Origin: Achromobacter pestifer
Lineage (GTDB): Bacteria > Pseudomonadota > Gammaproteobacteria > Burkholderiales > Burkholderiaceae_B
DNA: 64,000 bases
Assembly (NCBI RefSeq): GCF_902859625.1
Contig: NZ_CADIJX010000003.1
Span: 248,001 to 312,000, forward strand
Reading direction: 5' to 3'
Part shown: positions 8,113 through 17,664 of the stretch, in pieces
Position numbering within the stretch: position 1 is the first letter of the stretch
How the letters are laid out: each line of letters begins with the position of its first letter
Program-made: the position numbers and the translations under genes
Notes under the pieces: model-generated
What the model was told of the DNA's origin: nothing
The model's database searches: none
The model's input: the letters and a program-made list of their open reading frames with translations, nothing else

Positions 8113-11100
8113 ATGCTGCCATCGATCCTGCCTCCCTACGCCGAGCTGCAATGCACGAGCAACTATAGCTTTCTCAAGGGCGCCTCGCACCCCGAGGAAC
8201 TGGTCGTTCGCGCCATCGAACTGGGCTACGCCGCGCTGGCGATCACCGATGAATGCTCCGTCGCCGGTGTTGTTCGTGCCCACGTGGAGGCGAAGAAACA
8301 CAAGTTCCCGCTCCTTATCGGATCGAGCTTCACGCTGCGCAACGCTGACGGCAGGCCTGCGATCCAGTTGGTGGCGCTCGCACAGACCCGGGCCGGCTAC
8401 GGCAATCTGTGCGAATTGATCACCCTGGCGCGCAACCGCGCCCCGAAGGGCGAGTACAGATTGCTGCCCTCTGACCTGGACCATCCCGCCGAGCCAGCGC
8501 ACGCGCACTTGCAAGGCTTGCCCGAATGCGTGGTGCTGCTTGTGCCCGAGTACGGCGCGCCGTTCGAGCGACTGTTGGCTCAGGCGCAATGGGCGGAGGC
8601 AACCTTTGGGGCACGCTGCTGGATGGCCCTCACGCTGCTGCACCGCGCCCAGGATGACCGGCACCGGACGCATGTGCTGGAGGCGGCCCGGCACTGCCAT
8701 ATGCCGGTGGTGGCGACTGGCCAGGTGGAGATGCACATCCGTTCACGCAAGCCGATGCACGATACGTTGACGGCGATCCGGTTGCGCACCAGCATCGCCG
8801 AATGCGGTTTCGAGCGCGCTTCCAACGCCGAACACCATCTCCGCTCGCGCCTGCGCCTGGCCAACCTGTACCCGCGGGAGTTGCTGGAAGAGACCCTGGA
8901 GGTGGCGAGCCAATGTCCGTTCAACCTTGACGAGTTGCGCTACGAGTATCCCGACGAGATTTGCCCGCCAGGCCTGACGCCGGCCGCGTATTTGCGCCAG
9001 GAAACCTACATCGGTGCGCAGCGACGATTCCGGCAGGGCATTCCATCCTCGGTGCAGGATCTGATCGAGCATGAACTCGCCTTGATCGCCGAGCTGAAGT
9101 ACGAGCCGTATTTCCTGACCGTCTACGACATCGTGGCGTTTGCCCGGAAACAGGGAATACTTTGTCAGGGCCGCGGCTCGGCGGCCAACAGCGCCGTGTG
9201 TTACTGCTTGGGGATCACAGAGGTTGATCCCGCGCGCGGCAATAGCTTGTTCGAGCGCTTCATCAGTCGCGAGCGCGGCGAGCCGCCCGACATTGACGTG
9301 GATTTCGAGCATCAGCGGCGCGAAGAGGTCATCCAGTACATCTACGACAAGTATGGCCGCGAGCGCGCCGCGCTCACGGCTGTGGTCATCAGCTACCGCA
9401 CCAAGAGCGCGCTGCGTGATGCCGGGCGCGCGCTCGGCGTCGATCCGATGCTGGTCGATGCCGTCGCCAAAGCCCATCACCACTGGGATGGACGCGCAAA
9501 CCTGGCCGCGCGCATGGCCGAATGCGGGCTGGATGCCGAATCGCCCGTGGCGCAGCAATGGATCGTCCTGGCCGAGCGACTGCTGGGATTTCCGCGCCAC
9601 CTGTCACAGCACCCTGGCGGCTTCGTGATCGCAAGAGGCCCGCTGTGCCGGCTGGTGCCCATCGAGCCGGCCGCTATGGAAAACCGAAGCGTGGTGCAGT
9701 GGGACAAGGACGATTTGGACGCGGTCGGGCTGCTCAAGGTCGATATTCTGGCGCTGGGGATGCTGAGCGTCATCCGCCGGGCGTTGGACTTCGTTGCGCA
9801 GCAACGCGGTGAACCGTTCGAGCTACAGGACATCCCCGCCGAAGACAGTGATACCTACGACATGATCTGCAAGGCAGACACCATCGGGGCGTTCCAGATC
9901 GAGTCGCGCGCGCAGATGTCCATGTTGCCGCGCCTACAGCCGCGTGAGTTCTACGACCTGGTGATCCAGGTCGCGATCGTGCGGCCAGGCCCCATACAAG
10001 GCGGCATGGTTCATCCCTACCTGCGCAGGCGACAGAAGTTGGAACCGGTCACTTATCCGAGCGATGCGGTGCGCACCGCCCTGGAGAGGACGTTGGGCGT
10101 ACCTATCTTTCAAGAGCAGGTCATGCAGGTCGCGATGCTCGCCGCGGGGTTCAGCGCGGGCGAGGCCGACGAACTGCGCCGTTCGATGGCCGCCTGGAAA
10201 CGCAAGGGCGGACTGGCCCGCTTCTACGACAAGATCGTCAGCGGGATGACCGAACGCGGCTACGACCCCGCATTCGCAGAACAGCTTTATCAGCAGATCC
10301 AGGGATTCGGCGAGTATGGCTTTCCGGAATCGCATGCGGCCAGTTTTGCGCTGCTTGCTTACGCCAGTTGTTGGCTCAAGCGCCACGAACCGGAGGCGTT
10401 TTTGGCCGCGCTACTGAACAGCCAGCCGATGGGCTTTTACTCGCCATCGGCACTGCTTCAGGATGCTCGACGCCATGGCGTGACCGTGTTGCCCGTTGAT
10501 GTCACGCGCAGCGGTTGGGAAGCCCAGTTGGATGCCGTCGTTGAGGCCCGGCCGGCTGTGCGTCTGGGCATGAACCAGATCAGTGGCATGGCGCGGGAGG
10601 CAGCCTGGCGCATCGAGGAAGCACGTGCGGTGCATCCGTTCACATCGGTGGCCGAGTTGGCCCGCCGGGCGAGCTTGAATCGACACGACCTGCAGGTGCT
10701 GGCTGGCGCCGACGCGCTGCGGGCGCTGGCCGGCCAGCGACGCGAGGCCCTGTGGGACGCCGTGGTGAGCGCGCCGGAGCGCGGGCTCCTGCGCGAAGCC
10801 GAGATCCGGGAGTCGGACCGCCCGGCATTGCCGGCGATGAGCGAAGGTCAGACGCTGGTCGCCGACTACCGGCACCTGGGCTTGACGCTCGGGCGCCACC
10901 CGCTGGCGCTATTGCGCGCACGGCTGACGCAACTGCGGTTCTCCTCGTCCTCACAACTGCGCGTCCTGCCGAACCGCCGGCTGGTACGGGGCGCCGGCAT
11001 CGTCACGGTGCGTCAGCGTCCCGGTACCTCGAAGGGCATCGTCTTCGTGACACTGGAGGACGAAGACGGCCAGATCAACCTCATCGTGCGGCCGGACCTG

Positions 11101-11259
11101 GTGGAGCGTCAGCGCAAAGAATTGCTGACATCCCGCCTGCTCGGGGCGTACGGCACATGGCAATCCGAAGCCGGGGTACAACATCTGGTGGTGGGCCGAC
11201 TGGTCGATCTGACGGCGCTGCTGGGCGAACTGCCCACGGGCAGCCGGGACTTTCAATGA
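8113..11259 (+). CDS. dnaE2: DnaE2, error-prone DNA polymerase III alpha-like subunit
   Basis: 1048 residues, the usual DnaE2 length and shorter than replicative DnaE. It starts with a PHP domain (YAELQCTSNYSFLKGAS, ALAITDECSVAG). The C-family polymerase core has the catalytic PPDIDVDFEH segment near residue 395 and the ESHAASFALLAYAS region near 740. An OB-fold segment lies near the C-terminus (GIVFVTLEDEDGQINLI). DnaE2 is the polymerase of the ImuA-ImuB-DnaE2 mutasome that copies past damaged bases. The start lies 6 bases after the imuB stop. The cassette looks intact and functional. Confidence 0.93.
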   Translation: MLPSILPPYAELQCTSNYSFLKGASHPEELVVRAIELGYAALAITDECSVAGVVRAHVEAKKHKFPLLIGSSFTLRNADGRPAIQLVALAQTRAGYGNLCELITLARNRAPKGEYRLLPSDLDHPAEPAHAHLQGLPECVVLLVPEYGAPFERLLAQAQWAEATFGARCWMALTLLHRAQDDRHRTHVLEAARHCHMPVVATGQVEMHIRSRKPMHDTLTAIRLRTSIAECGFERASNAEHHLRSRLRLANLYPRELLEETLEVASQCPFNLDELRYEYPDEICPPGLTPAAYLRQETYIGAQRRFRQGIPSSVQDLIEHELALIAELKYEPYFLTVYDIVAFARKQGILCQGRGSAANSAVCYCLGITEVDPARGNSLFERFISRERGEPPDIDVDFEHQRREEVIQYIYDKYGRERAALTAVVISYRTKSALRDAGRALGVDPMLVDAVAKAHHHWDGRANLAARMAECGLDAESPVAQQWIVLAERLLGFPRHLSQHPGGFVIARGPLCRLVPIEPAAMENRSVVQWDKDDLDAVGLLKVDILALGMLSVIRRALDFVAQQRGEPFELQDIPAEDSDTYDMICKADTIGAFQIESRAQMSMLPRLQPREFYDLVIQVAIVRPGPIQGGMVHPYLRRRQKLEPVTYPSDAVRTALERTLGVPIFQEQVMQVAMLAAGFSAGEADELRRSMAAWKRKGGLARFYDKIVSGMTERGYDPAFAEQLYQQIQGFGEYGFPESHAASFALLAYASCWLKRHEPEAFLAALLNSQPMGFYSPSALLQDARRHGVTVLPVDVTRSGWEAQLDAVVEARPAVRLGMNQISGMAREAAWRIEEARAVHPFTSVAELARRASLNRHDLQVLAGADALRALAGQRREALWDAVVSAPERGLLREAEIRESDRPALPAMSEGQTLVADYRHLGLTLGRHPLALLRARLTQLRFSSSSQLRVLPNRRLVRGAGIVTVRQRPGTSKGIVFVTLEDEDGQINLIVRPDLVERQRKELLTSRLLGAYGTWQSEAGVQHLVVGRLVDLTALLGELPTGSRDFQ

Positions 11260-11450
11260 ACAAGGTTGGCCCGGCATCGGCATCCCCGGTCAGATTTCGC
11301 CAGCCCAGCCGGCAGTCGCGGGCGGGGAGACCGGAAGCCCCTCCGCCCAAGCGTTCGATTGGGTGGCTAGGGTTCGTGCTCCTTCGTATACTTTTAACGG
11401 TCCCGCCTCGCGCCTTGCTGGCGTCCGGAATCTTGTGAGACAAACTGGAC
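11260..11450. other. Short spacer after dnaE2
   Basis: About 190 bases with no credible gene, no clear terminator hairpin and no recognisable promoter. Confidence 0.5.
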
Positions 11451-11645
11451 ATGAACGCAGCGATTGAGTGGCGAAAGGTCGACGACTATTACTGGTCCGG
11501 GCCACCCGGTTGGACGATCTGCCGCGTCTGGCTGCAAGGTCGTTATCGCCATGAACTGTGGCAAAGCGAAGGTCAACCAAGGCTGGTCGGCACCGGCGAG
11601 ACCTTTGCGGATGCGCAAAGGCTTTATATCGAGCTAAAGGCGTAG
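11451..11645 (+). CDS. Small hypothetical protein (64 aa)
   Basis: A compact, tryptophan- and tyrosine-rich small protein (YYWSGPPGWTICRVWL, RYRHELW) with a plausible ATG but only a weak ribosome site. Its composition looks protein-like and it is co-oriented with the flanking repair genes. I do not recognise a family. It may be a small single-domain protein of mobile islands; a chance reading frame is possible. Confidence 0.5.
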   Translation: MNAAIEWRKVDDYYWSGPPGWTICRVWLQGRYRHELWQSEGQPRLVGTGETFADAQRLYIELKA

Positions 11646-11986
11646 GCCCCGGACCAGGGATATCTACGTCGGGCACATCCTCGCACGCGTGACAGCCGCC
11701 GCTCGCTGTTGCCGTGAGGCACTCGCGTTCGGCGGGGCGGACTGGATGGATGGCGGCCTCGACGCGACCGTAATCACCCTGGCCTAGATTCGTTGCATGC
11801 GAAGCTGCATGGGCAAGACGTCGTCGAGTGTCGGCGCGGACCGGTGTGTGAGAGAGTGTATTTTTATGTAACGTCCGGCGTGTTCCGGCGCTCAGTGAAG
11901 CTGTTTGTCATGATTCCCGCAAAATCCCTACCGCCACGGTAGGGTGTGCGGTGCTAAGTTGTCTGTTCCAACAAAGGAGAGCGATC
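11646..11986. repeat. Intergenic region with a perfect hairpin upstream of the DUF3606/ku operon
   Basis: About 340 bases without a gene. At 11926-11944 there is a perfect inverted repeat CCCTACCG-cca-CGGTAGGG (8-bp arms, 3-base loop), 42 bases before the DUF3606 ATG. It has no T-run, so an operator or leader hairpin controlling the repair operon is more likely than a terminator. A good ribosome site (AAAGGAGAG) precedes the next gene. Confidence 0.55.
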
Positions 11987-12166
11987 ATGAGCGATGACAA
12001 GAGCAAAACCGCGCTGGACCGCAAGCTGATCAACCTGAGCGAGCCCTACGAGGTGCGCGACTGGACTCAGAGCCTGGGAGTGAGCGAAGAAGAACTGCGC
12101 AAGGCCGTCGCGGCGGTCGGCAACTCCGCCGACAAGGTGCGCGAACACCTCAAATCGCGCAACTAG
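11987..12166 (+). CDS. DUF3606 family small protein
   Basis: A 59-residue protein with the DUF3606 pattern: MSDDKSKT, then INLSEPYEVRDW and LGVSEEELRKAVAAVG. The family is widespread in proteobacteria, of unknown function, and often found near stress and repair genes. The ATG at 11987 follows a strong AGGAG site, so the longer frame beginning at 11951 is not used. It is first in a run with ku and ligD, ending 13 bases before ku. Confidence 0.8.
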   Translation: MSDDKSKTALDRKLINLSEPYEVRDWTQSLGVSEEELRKAVAAVGNSADKVREHLKSRN

Positions 12167-12179
12167 GCTGGAGCCGACC

Positions 12180-13175
12180 ATGGCTGACGACGACGGCAAG
12201 GCCCCGACCTCCACCCGGACCATGTGGAAGGGGGCCATCAGTTTCGGCCTGGTCCACATTCCAGTCGGTCTGTACTCCGCGACGGTGACTTCGGGCATCG
12301 ACTTCGACTGGCTGGACAAGCGCAGCATGGAGCCAGTCGGCTACAAGCGCATCAACAAGGTCACGGGCGAGGAAATCGCCAGCTCGGACATCGTGAAGGG
12401 CGTCGAGTACGAAGACGGCCGCTACGTGATCCTCTCGCCCGAAGAGATCGCGGCCGCGTTCCCCAAGACCACCCAGACCATCGAGATCGAGACGTTTCTC
12501 GACGCGGATGAAATCCCCTTCGTCTACCTGGAGCGGCCGTACTATACGGCGCCCCTGAAGCGTGGCGAGAAGGTCTATGCGCTGCTACGCGAAGCGCTGC
12601 GCAAGAGCAACAAGGTCGGCGTCGCCACGGTCGTGATCCAGACCAAGCAGCACTTGGCTGTGTTGATCCCTTGCGGTCGCGCATTGATCCTGAACCTGCT
12701 GCGTTGGGGCGGCGAGATCCGTTCCTTCGAGCAGCTCAACCTTCCGCCGCTGGATGCCAAGGCTGCAGGCATCAAGGATGCGGAGATGACGATGGCGATG
12801 CAGTTGATCGAAGACATGACGCAGAAGTGGGACGCCGACAACTTCCGGAATTCGTTCGCGGACGAAATCAACAAGCTGATCGAAACCAAGGCCGAGGCTG
12901 GCGAAATCGCCGACGTCGTCAAGGTGGAGCGCGAGTCAAGCGTACCTGCGGGCGCGGACGTGCTGGACTTGACCGCGCTGCTCAAGCGCAGCCTGGACGG
13001 CGGCAAGAAATCCGGCTCGGCCCAGGGTGCGCCTGCCTCGGTGACGGCTTTACCTTCGGCAAAGCGCGCGCCAACGAAGAGCGCGCCGGCCAAGAAGGCA
13101 CCGGCCAAGAAGACGCCTGCTGGCAAGGCGGCGAAGACCGCCCCGCCGAAGAAAACCGGCCGCCGCACCGCCTGA
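12180..13175 (+). CDS. ku: Ku protein, DNA end binding for NHEJ
   Basis: 331 residues. The bacterial Ku core begins with MWKGAISFGLVHIPVGLYS and VGYKRINKVTGEE and spans roughly residues 15-270. The remaining ~55 residues are a Lys/Ala/Pro-rich tail (repeated APAKK-like units), typical of the extended C-terminus that modulates DNA sliding and LigD recruitment. Ku forms a ring on broken ends and brings in LigD, the next gene. A GGAG ribosome site precedes the ATG. It forms a repair block with ligD and exonuclease III. Confidence 0.95.
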   Translation: MADDDGKAPTSTRTMWKGAISFGLVHIPVGLYSATVTSGIDFDWLDKRSMEPVGYKRINKVTGEEIASSDIVKGVEYEDGRYVILSPEEIAAAFPKTTQTIEIETFLDADEIPFVYLERPYYTAPLKRGEKVYALLREALRKSNKVGVATVVIQTKQHLAVLIPCGRALILNLLRWGGEIRSFEQLNLPPLDAKAAGIKDAEMTMAMQLIEDMTQKWDADNFRNSFADEINKLIETKAEAGEIADVVKVERESSVPAGADVLDLTALLKRSLDGGKKSGSAQGAPASVTALPSAKRAPTKSAPAKKAPAKKTPAGKAAKTAPPKKTGRRTA

Positions 13176-13196
13176 CGCCTTGGCGAAGATTTGAAC

Positions 13197-15746
13197 ATGG
13201 CCGACTTCCTGGCGCTCTACAAGAAGAAGCGCAACTTTGCGCTGACCGCCGAGCCCGCCGACGGCGGTGCGCCGAACGAGCGGGCGCCGGCATTCGTGGT
13301 TCAGAAACATTGGGCCAGCCGCCTGCACTACGATCTGCGGCTTGAACTCGATGGGGTCATGAAGAGCTGGGCGGTCCCCAAGGGCCCCAGCTACGATCCC
13401 AAGGACAAGCGCATGGCGGTCCAGGTGGAAGACCACCCGATCGCGTACAACCAGTTCGAGGGAGACATTCCCGCCGGGCAGTACGGTGCGGGCAAAGTCA
13501 TCATCTGGGACGAAGGCAGTTGGACCCCGCCGCAGGACGCGCGCAAGGGCTACCGCGACGGCATGCTCAAGTTCGAGCTGCACGGCGTCAAGCTCAAAGG
13601 AAAATGGGCGCTGATCCGGATGAAGGGTCGGGACGAGAAGCAGCCGCCATGGCTGCTCATCAAGGAAAAGGACGAGTTCGTACGACCGGCTGCGGAATTC
13701 AGCGTGGTCGATGAGGCGCCCGACAGCGTTGTGCCGCTGCGCAAGCCCGTCACGGCGGCACGCACGGTGACCAAGGCGATGAAGGCCACCAAGCGTCCTT
13801 CCGGGCGGTCCAAGGCACCTGTGTCGCCCGCGCCGGTCCTGCCAGGCGAGGACGCCGAGTTGCCTGCCACGCTTGCGCCGCAGTTGGCGACGCTGGTCGA
13901 TGGTGTTCCCGCCGAACCCGCGGATTGGTTGTTCGAGATCAAGTTCGACGGCTACCGGCTGCTGACGCGCGTGGAAGGCGAGTCGGTCAGGCTATTCACG
14001 CGCAATGGCAACGACTGGACGCACAAGCTGGAAAAGCTCGCGACGGCGATCGGAAAACTGAAGCTGTCCGCTGGTTGGCTTGATGGCGAGATCGTGGTGT
14101 TGAACGATGCGGGTGTGCCGAGCTTTCAGGCCCTCCAGAACGCGTTCGACGCTGCCCGGACGGCGGAGATCGTCTACTACCTGTTCGATGCGCCGTACCT
14201 CGGCGGTCGCGACCTGCGCCGGGAACCGCTGGAAGTCCGGCGGGAGTTGCTCCGGCAATTGATTGGTGATCGTGCGCCGCCGGCCCTGCGTTTTAGCGAG
14301 GCGTTCGACGTAGCGCCGCGGGACCTGGTCGCCTCTGCTTGTCGGATGGGCCTGGAGGGGGTGATCGGCAAACGCCGAGGCTCGCCCTATGTGACGCGCC
14401 GCTCAGACACCTGGATCAAGTTGAAATGTGCCAAACGACAGGAATTCATCATTGCCGGGTACACCGATCCCAAGGGATCCCGGTCCGGCTTTGGTTCGCT
14501 GCTCCTGGCGGTCAACGACGAGCATGGCGGGTTGCGTTACGCGGGCAACGTCGGCACCGGCTTTGATGAGAGGACGTTGGGCGATATCAAGAGGAAGCTC
14601 GACGCCTTGGGCACGTCGAAGAGTCCCTTCGCCAGCCCCACTGACCTGGATCGAACCGCCCATTGGGTCAAGCCGCAGTTAGTCGCGGAAGTCTCGTTCG
14701 GTGAGTGGACGACCACAGGCCGCATTCGGCATTCCGTGTTCCGGGGCCTGCGCAGCGACAAGCCGGCCAAGGCCATTACCCGGGAGAAGCCGCACCCGGT
14801 GAAATCTGTTGAACCCGAGGCCCCCGCGCAGCCCAAGTCCGGCCGCTCGGCGCCGTCGACCTCCACCCAGCCCCTGCGCGTGACGAACCCAGACCGGGTC
14901 ATTGATCCGTCCACGGGTCTCACCAAGCTCGACGTGGTGCGTTTCTATGCGCTGGTCGCGCCCCTGTTGGTCGAGCACTTGAAGGCTCGTCCAGTCTCCC
15001 TCGTGCGCGCGCCATCGGGGATTCAGGGCGAACTGTTCTTTCAGAAGCACCTGGAGGGCAAGATGCCGGGCGTGAAGGCGCTAGATAAGGCGCTCGATCC
15101 GGATCATCCGTCCATGCTCGAGGTCCCCTCGCCGCAGGCAGTGGTTTCGGCCGCGCAGATGAACGTGATTGAGTTTCACACATGGAATGCAGTGAAGACG
15201 GCGATCGGCAAGCCTGACCGCATGACGTTTGATTTGGACCCCGGCGAGGGCGTGCCATGGAAGACGATGCTGCAGGCGGCCGAATTGGTACGCACGTTTC
15301 TCTCACAACTCGGCCTCACGTCTTTTGCCAAGACGAGCGGCGGCAAGGGGCTGCACGTCGTGGTGCCGTTGAAGAAGCAGTACGGGTGGGAAACGGTCAA
15401 GCCGTTCTCGCAGGCGATCGTCCAGCACCTGGCGCGAACGTTGCCACAGCTGTTCGTCGCCAAGAGTGGACCGCGCAACCGGGTAGGCAAGATCTTCATC
15501 GACTATCTGCGCAACGGTTTTGGCGCGACAACGGCCTCCGCGTGGTCTGCCCGGGCACGCCCGGGGCTGGGCGTGTCCGTGCCGGTGCACTGGGACGAGG
15601 TCGGCGCGATCAAGAGCGGCGCCCAGTGGACCGTAGCCAACATCCACACGCGCCTCGATCAGGGCAACGCGCCGTGGGAGGGCTACGCGCCGCAGACATT
15701 GGGCAAGGCCATGAAATTGCTCGATTTCGAATCACCCACTCGGTGA
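13197..15746 (+). CDS. ligD: LigD, multifunctional NHEJ DNA ligase
   Basis: 849 residues in the order phosphoesterase - ligase - polymerase, as in Pseudomonas LigD. The 3'-phosphoesterase domain carries HYDLRLELDG near residue 44. The ATP-dependent ligase has its adenylated lysine in FEIKFDGYR near residue 250. The C-terminal primase-polymerase domain has DLDPGEG near residue 680 and TSGGKGLH soon after. The enzyme trims, fills and seals ends held by Ku. A TTG six bases upstream is a less likely start than this ATG. Low-complexity linkers (near 190-215 and 525-560) separate the domains. Confidence 0.95.
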   Translation: MADFLALYKKKRNFALTAEPADGGAPNERAPAFVVQKHWASRLHYDLRLELDGVMKSWAVPKGPSYDPKDKRMAVQVEDHPIAYNQFEGDIPAGQYGAGKVIIWDEGSWTPPQDARKGYRDGMLKFELHGVKLKGKWALIRMKGRDEKQPPWLLIKEKDEFVRPAAEFSVVDEAPDSVVPLRKPVTAARTVTKAMKATKRPSGRSKAPVSPAPVLPGEDAELPATLAPQLATLVDGVPAEPADWLFEIKFDGYRLLTRVEGESVRLFTRNGNDWTHKLEKLATAIGKLKLSAGWLDGEIVVLNDAGVPSFQALQNAFDAARTAEIVYYLFDAPYLGGRDLRREPLEVRRELLRQLIGDRAPPALRFSEAFDVAPRDLVASACRMGLEGVIGKRRGSPYVTRRSDTWIKLKCAKRQEFIIAGYTDPKGSRSGFGSLLLAVNDEHGGLRYAGNVGTGFDERTLGDIKRKLDALGTSKSPFASPTDLDRTAHWVKPQLVAEVSFGEWTTTGRIRHSVFRGLRSDKPAKAITREKPHPVKSVEPEAPAQPKSGRSAPSTSTQPLRVTNPDRVIDPSTGLTKLDVVRFYALVAPLLVEHLKARPVSLVRAPSGIQGELFFQKHLEGKMPGVKALDKALDPDHPSMLEVPSPQAVVSAAQMNVIEFHTWNAVKTAIGKPDRMTFDLDPGEGVPWKTMLQAAELVRTFLSQLGLTSFAKTSGGKGLHVVVPLKKQYGWETVKPFSQAIVQHLARTLPQLFVAKSGPRNRVGKIFIDYLRNGFGATTASAWSARARPGLGVSVPVHWDEVGAIKSGAQWTVANIHTRLDQGNAPWEGYAPQTLGKAMKLLDFESPTR

Positions 15747-15760
15747 TCGGCGTCCTGCGC

Positions 15761-16534
15761 ATGCGGATCGCCACCTACAACGTGAACGGGATCGTCCGGC
15801 GCTTCGAGCCGCTCAGAGCGTGGCTCGATGTCACGCGCCCAGACGTGGTTTGTCTGCAGGAGTTGAAGTGCGAAACCAGCGCATTCCCCGCAGACAAGCT
15901 GCGCGACCTCGGGTACAGCGCACTGGTGCACGGGCAGCGTACCTGGAATGGCGTGGCCATTCTGGCGCGAGGCGACGCCCCGCTCGAAATCCGTCGCGGA
16001 TTGCCGGGCGACGACGCCGACAAGCAGAGCCGCTATCTCGAAGGGGCTGTCAACGGCATCATCGTCGGCTGCCTGTACGCGCCGAACGGCAATCCGCAGC
16101 CCGGCCCCAAGTTTGACTATAAGCTGGCCTGGCACGACCGCCTGAATCGGCACGCCGCCGGTCTGATCAAGACGGGCCATCCGGTGATTCTGGCCGGCGA
16201 CTACAACGTCGTGCCGACTGACGCCGACATCTACTCCACGGCATCGTGGCAAGACAATGCCTTGCTGCAGCCCGGTCCGCGAGCGGCTTACCGCCGTCTA
16301 CTCCGACAGGGCTGGACCGATGCGCTCAAGAATGGCAAGGGCCAGGCGCCTGCTTATACCTATTGGAGCTACCTGCGCAATCGCTGGAGCCGCGACGCAG
16401 GCTTGCGCATCGACCACATGCTGCTCAGCCCGAGCATGGTGCCGCGCATCGGCGACGTCGGGGTGGACCGGTCGGTGCGCGGACTGGCCGGCGCGAGCGA
16501 CCATGCGCCAGTATGGGTAGAAATCTCGGCTTAA
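15761..16534 (+). CDS. xth: Exonuclease III family AP endonuclease
   Basis: 257 residues from the ATG encoding MRIATYNVNG, the standard start of this family; the frame is open far upstream but that part lies inside ligD. Motifs include LQELKCE (metal-binding Glu), GDYNVVP, RIDHMLLS and the terminal ASDHAPVW (catalytic Asp-His). The enzyme cleaves at abasic sites and removes blocked 3' ends. It starts 14 bases after ligD and probably cleans ends for the NHEJ pair. Confidence 0.92.
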   Translation: MRIATYNVNGIVRRFEPLRAWLDVTRPDVVCLQELKCETSAFPADKLRDLGYSALVHGQRTWNGVAILARGDAPLEIRRGLPGDDADKQSRYLEGAVNGIIVGCLYAPNGNPQPGPKFDYKLAWHDRLNRHAAGLIKTGHPVILAGDYNVVPTDADIYSTASWQDNALLQPGPRAAYRRLLRQGWTDALKNGKGQAPAYTYWSYLRNRWSRDAGLRIDHMLLSPSMVPRIGDVGVDRSVRGLAGASDHAPVWVEISA

Positions 16535-16550
16535 CTTTGCGGGGTGGACC

Positions 16551-17540
16551 ATGTCGGTACCAGATGTGTCACAGCTAGACCCGTACCCTTGCGCCGATAC
16601 GAGAGAGCCGGCGGGGCCGAGTGCGAATGTGCTCGTAGGAACCTGCAGTTGGACAGATGTTTCGCTGATCAAGAGTCATCGCTTCTATCCACGCGGATTC
16701 GGGACGGCGGAGCAGCGCCTACGGTATTACGCCTCCCAGTTCGGGACGGTGGAGGTGGACAGTTCGTTCTTCGCCATGCCGCAACGCTCAAATTCGATGC
16801 TCTGGGTCGAGCGTACGCCGGCAGATTTCATTTTCAACATCAAGGCCTTTCGCCTGCTGACCGGACATCAAACGCCGCCCGAATCGCTACCGGCAGACCT
16901 ACGCGCCTTGTTGCCCCCGTTGGGCGGGCGCAAGAAAAACTACTACTACTCCGATGTGCCGCGCGAGGTTCAGGACGAACTGTGGCGCCGATTCATCGAC
17001 GCCGTAGCACCCCTGAAAGACGCGGGAAAACTCGGTGCCGTGCATTTTCAGTTTGCCCCGTGGGTGGCGTCGACAAGAGAGTGGCAGGCACACGTCGAGC
17101 AGTGCATCGGGCGCATGACAGGGTACCTGCTGGCAGTGGAGTTCAGGAACGCTACGTGGTTTGGAGAGGGGCGTGCACAACGCACCTTGGCGTGGGAGCG
17201 TGAGTTGGGCGTTGTGCACGTCATTGTCGATGAGCCGCAGGGCGTGGGCAACTACGCGCACGGTGTCTGGGAGGTCACGCATCCAGCACTGTCTGTGGTG
17301 CGGCTTCATGGCCGCAATGCCGAGACCTGGGCTGCAAAGGGCCTGAGCGCGTCGTCCCAGAGATTCAACTACGAGTACACGGATGTCGAACTGGATGGGC
17401 TGGCCGAACAGGTGCTGGCCTTGATCGACAAGGCATTCACGATTCAAGTCCTAGTGAACGTGAACTTTGAGGACCAGGGAATCCGCGCGGCCCGGCGCCT
17501 GCACGCCATGGTGAATGAGCGCATGCCACTTGCGCGCTAG
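16551..17540 (+). CDS. DUF72 domain protein
   Basis: 329 residues with the DUF72 TIM-barrel landmarks: VLVGTCSWTD near residue 28, FYPRG, the FGTVEVDSSFF segment, FIFNIKAFRLLTGH and LLAVEFRN. The biochemical role of the family is not settled, although members often sit beside repair genes. This copy begins 16 bases after exonuclease III in the same direction and is probably part of the repair transcription unit. Confidence 0.85.
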   Translation: MSVPDVSQLDPYPCADTREPAGPSANVLVGTCSWTDVSLIKSHRFYPRGFGTAEQRLRYYASQFGTVEVDSSFFAMPQRSNSMLWVERTPADFIFNIKAFRLLTGHQTPPESLPADLRALLPPLGGRKKNYYYSDVPREVQDELWRRFIDAVAPLKDAGKLGAVHFQFAPWVASTREWQAHVEQCIGRMTGYLLAVEFRNATWFGEGRAQRTLAWERELGVVHVIVDEPQGVGNYAHGVWEVTHPALSVVRLHGRNAETWAAKGLSASSQRFNYEYTDVELDGLAEQVLALIDKAFTIQVLVNVNFEDQGIRAARRLHAMVNERMPLAR

Positions 17541-17664
17541 GCGTGAGGTACCGCGATGGCGTCGAATATCCCGGGGCCAAAGATTGGCGACCATAGGCGC
17601 GAGGCCTGGCTGGTACCCATTGCATCGAGCGAGTCCCAGCGCACCGCTGGCCTGCGCCGTCGGT

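Noticed and set aside
6985-8736. 583-codon open frame on the minus strand across imuB and the start of dnaE2
   Set aside because: Composition is that of a high-GC antisense shadow (Arg/His/Gln-rich, no family pattern); the sense strand carries clear imuB and dnaE2 motifs.
10752-11438. 228-codon + strand frame over the dnaE2 3' end
   Set aside because: Arg/Gly/Pro-rich shadow of dnaE2 in another frame.
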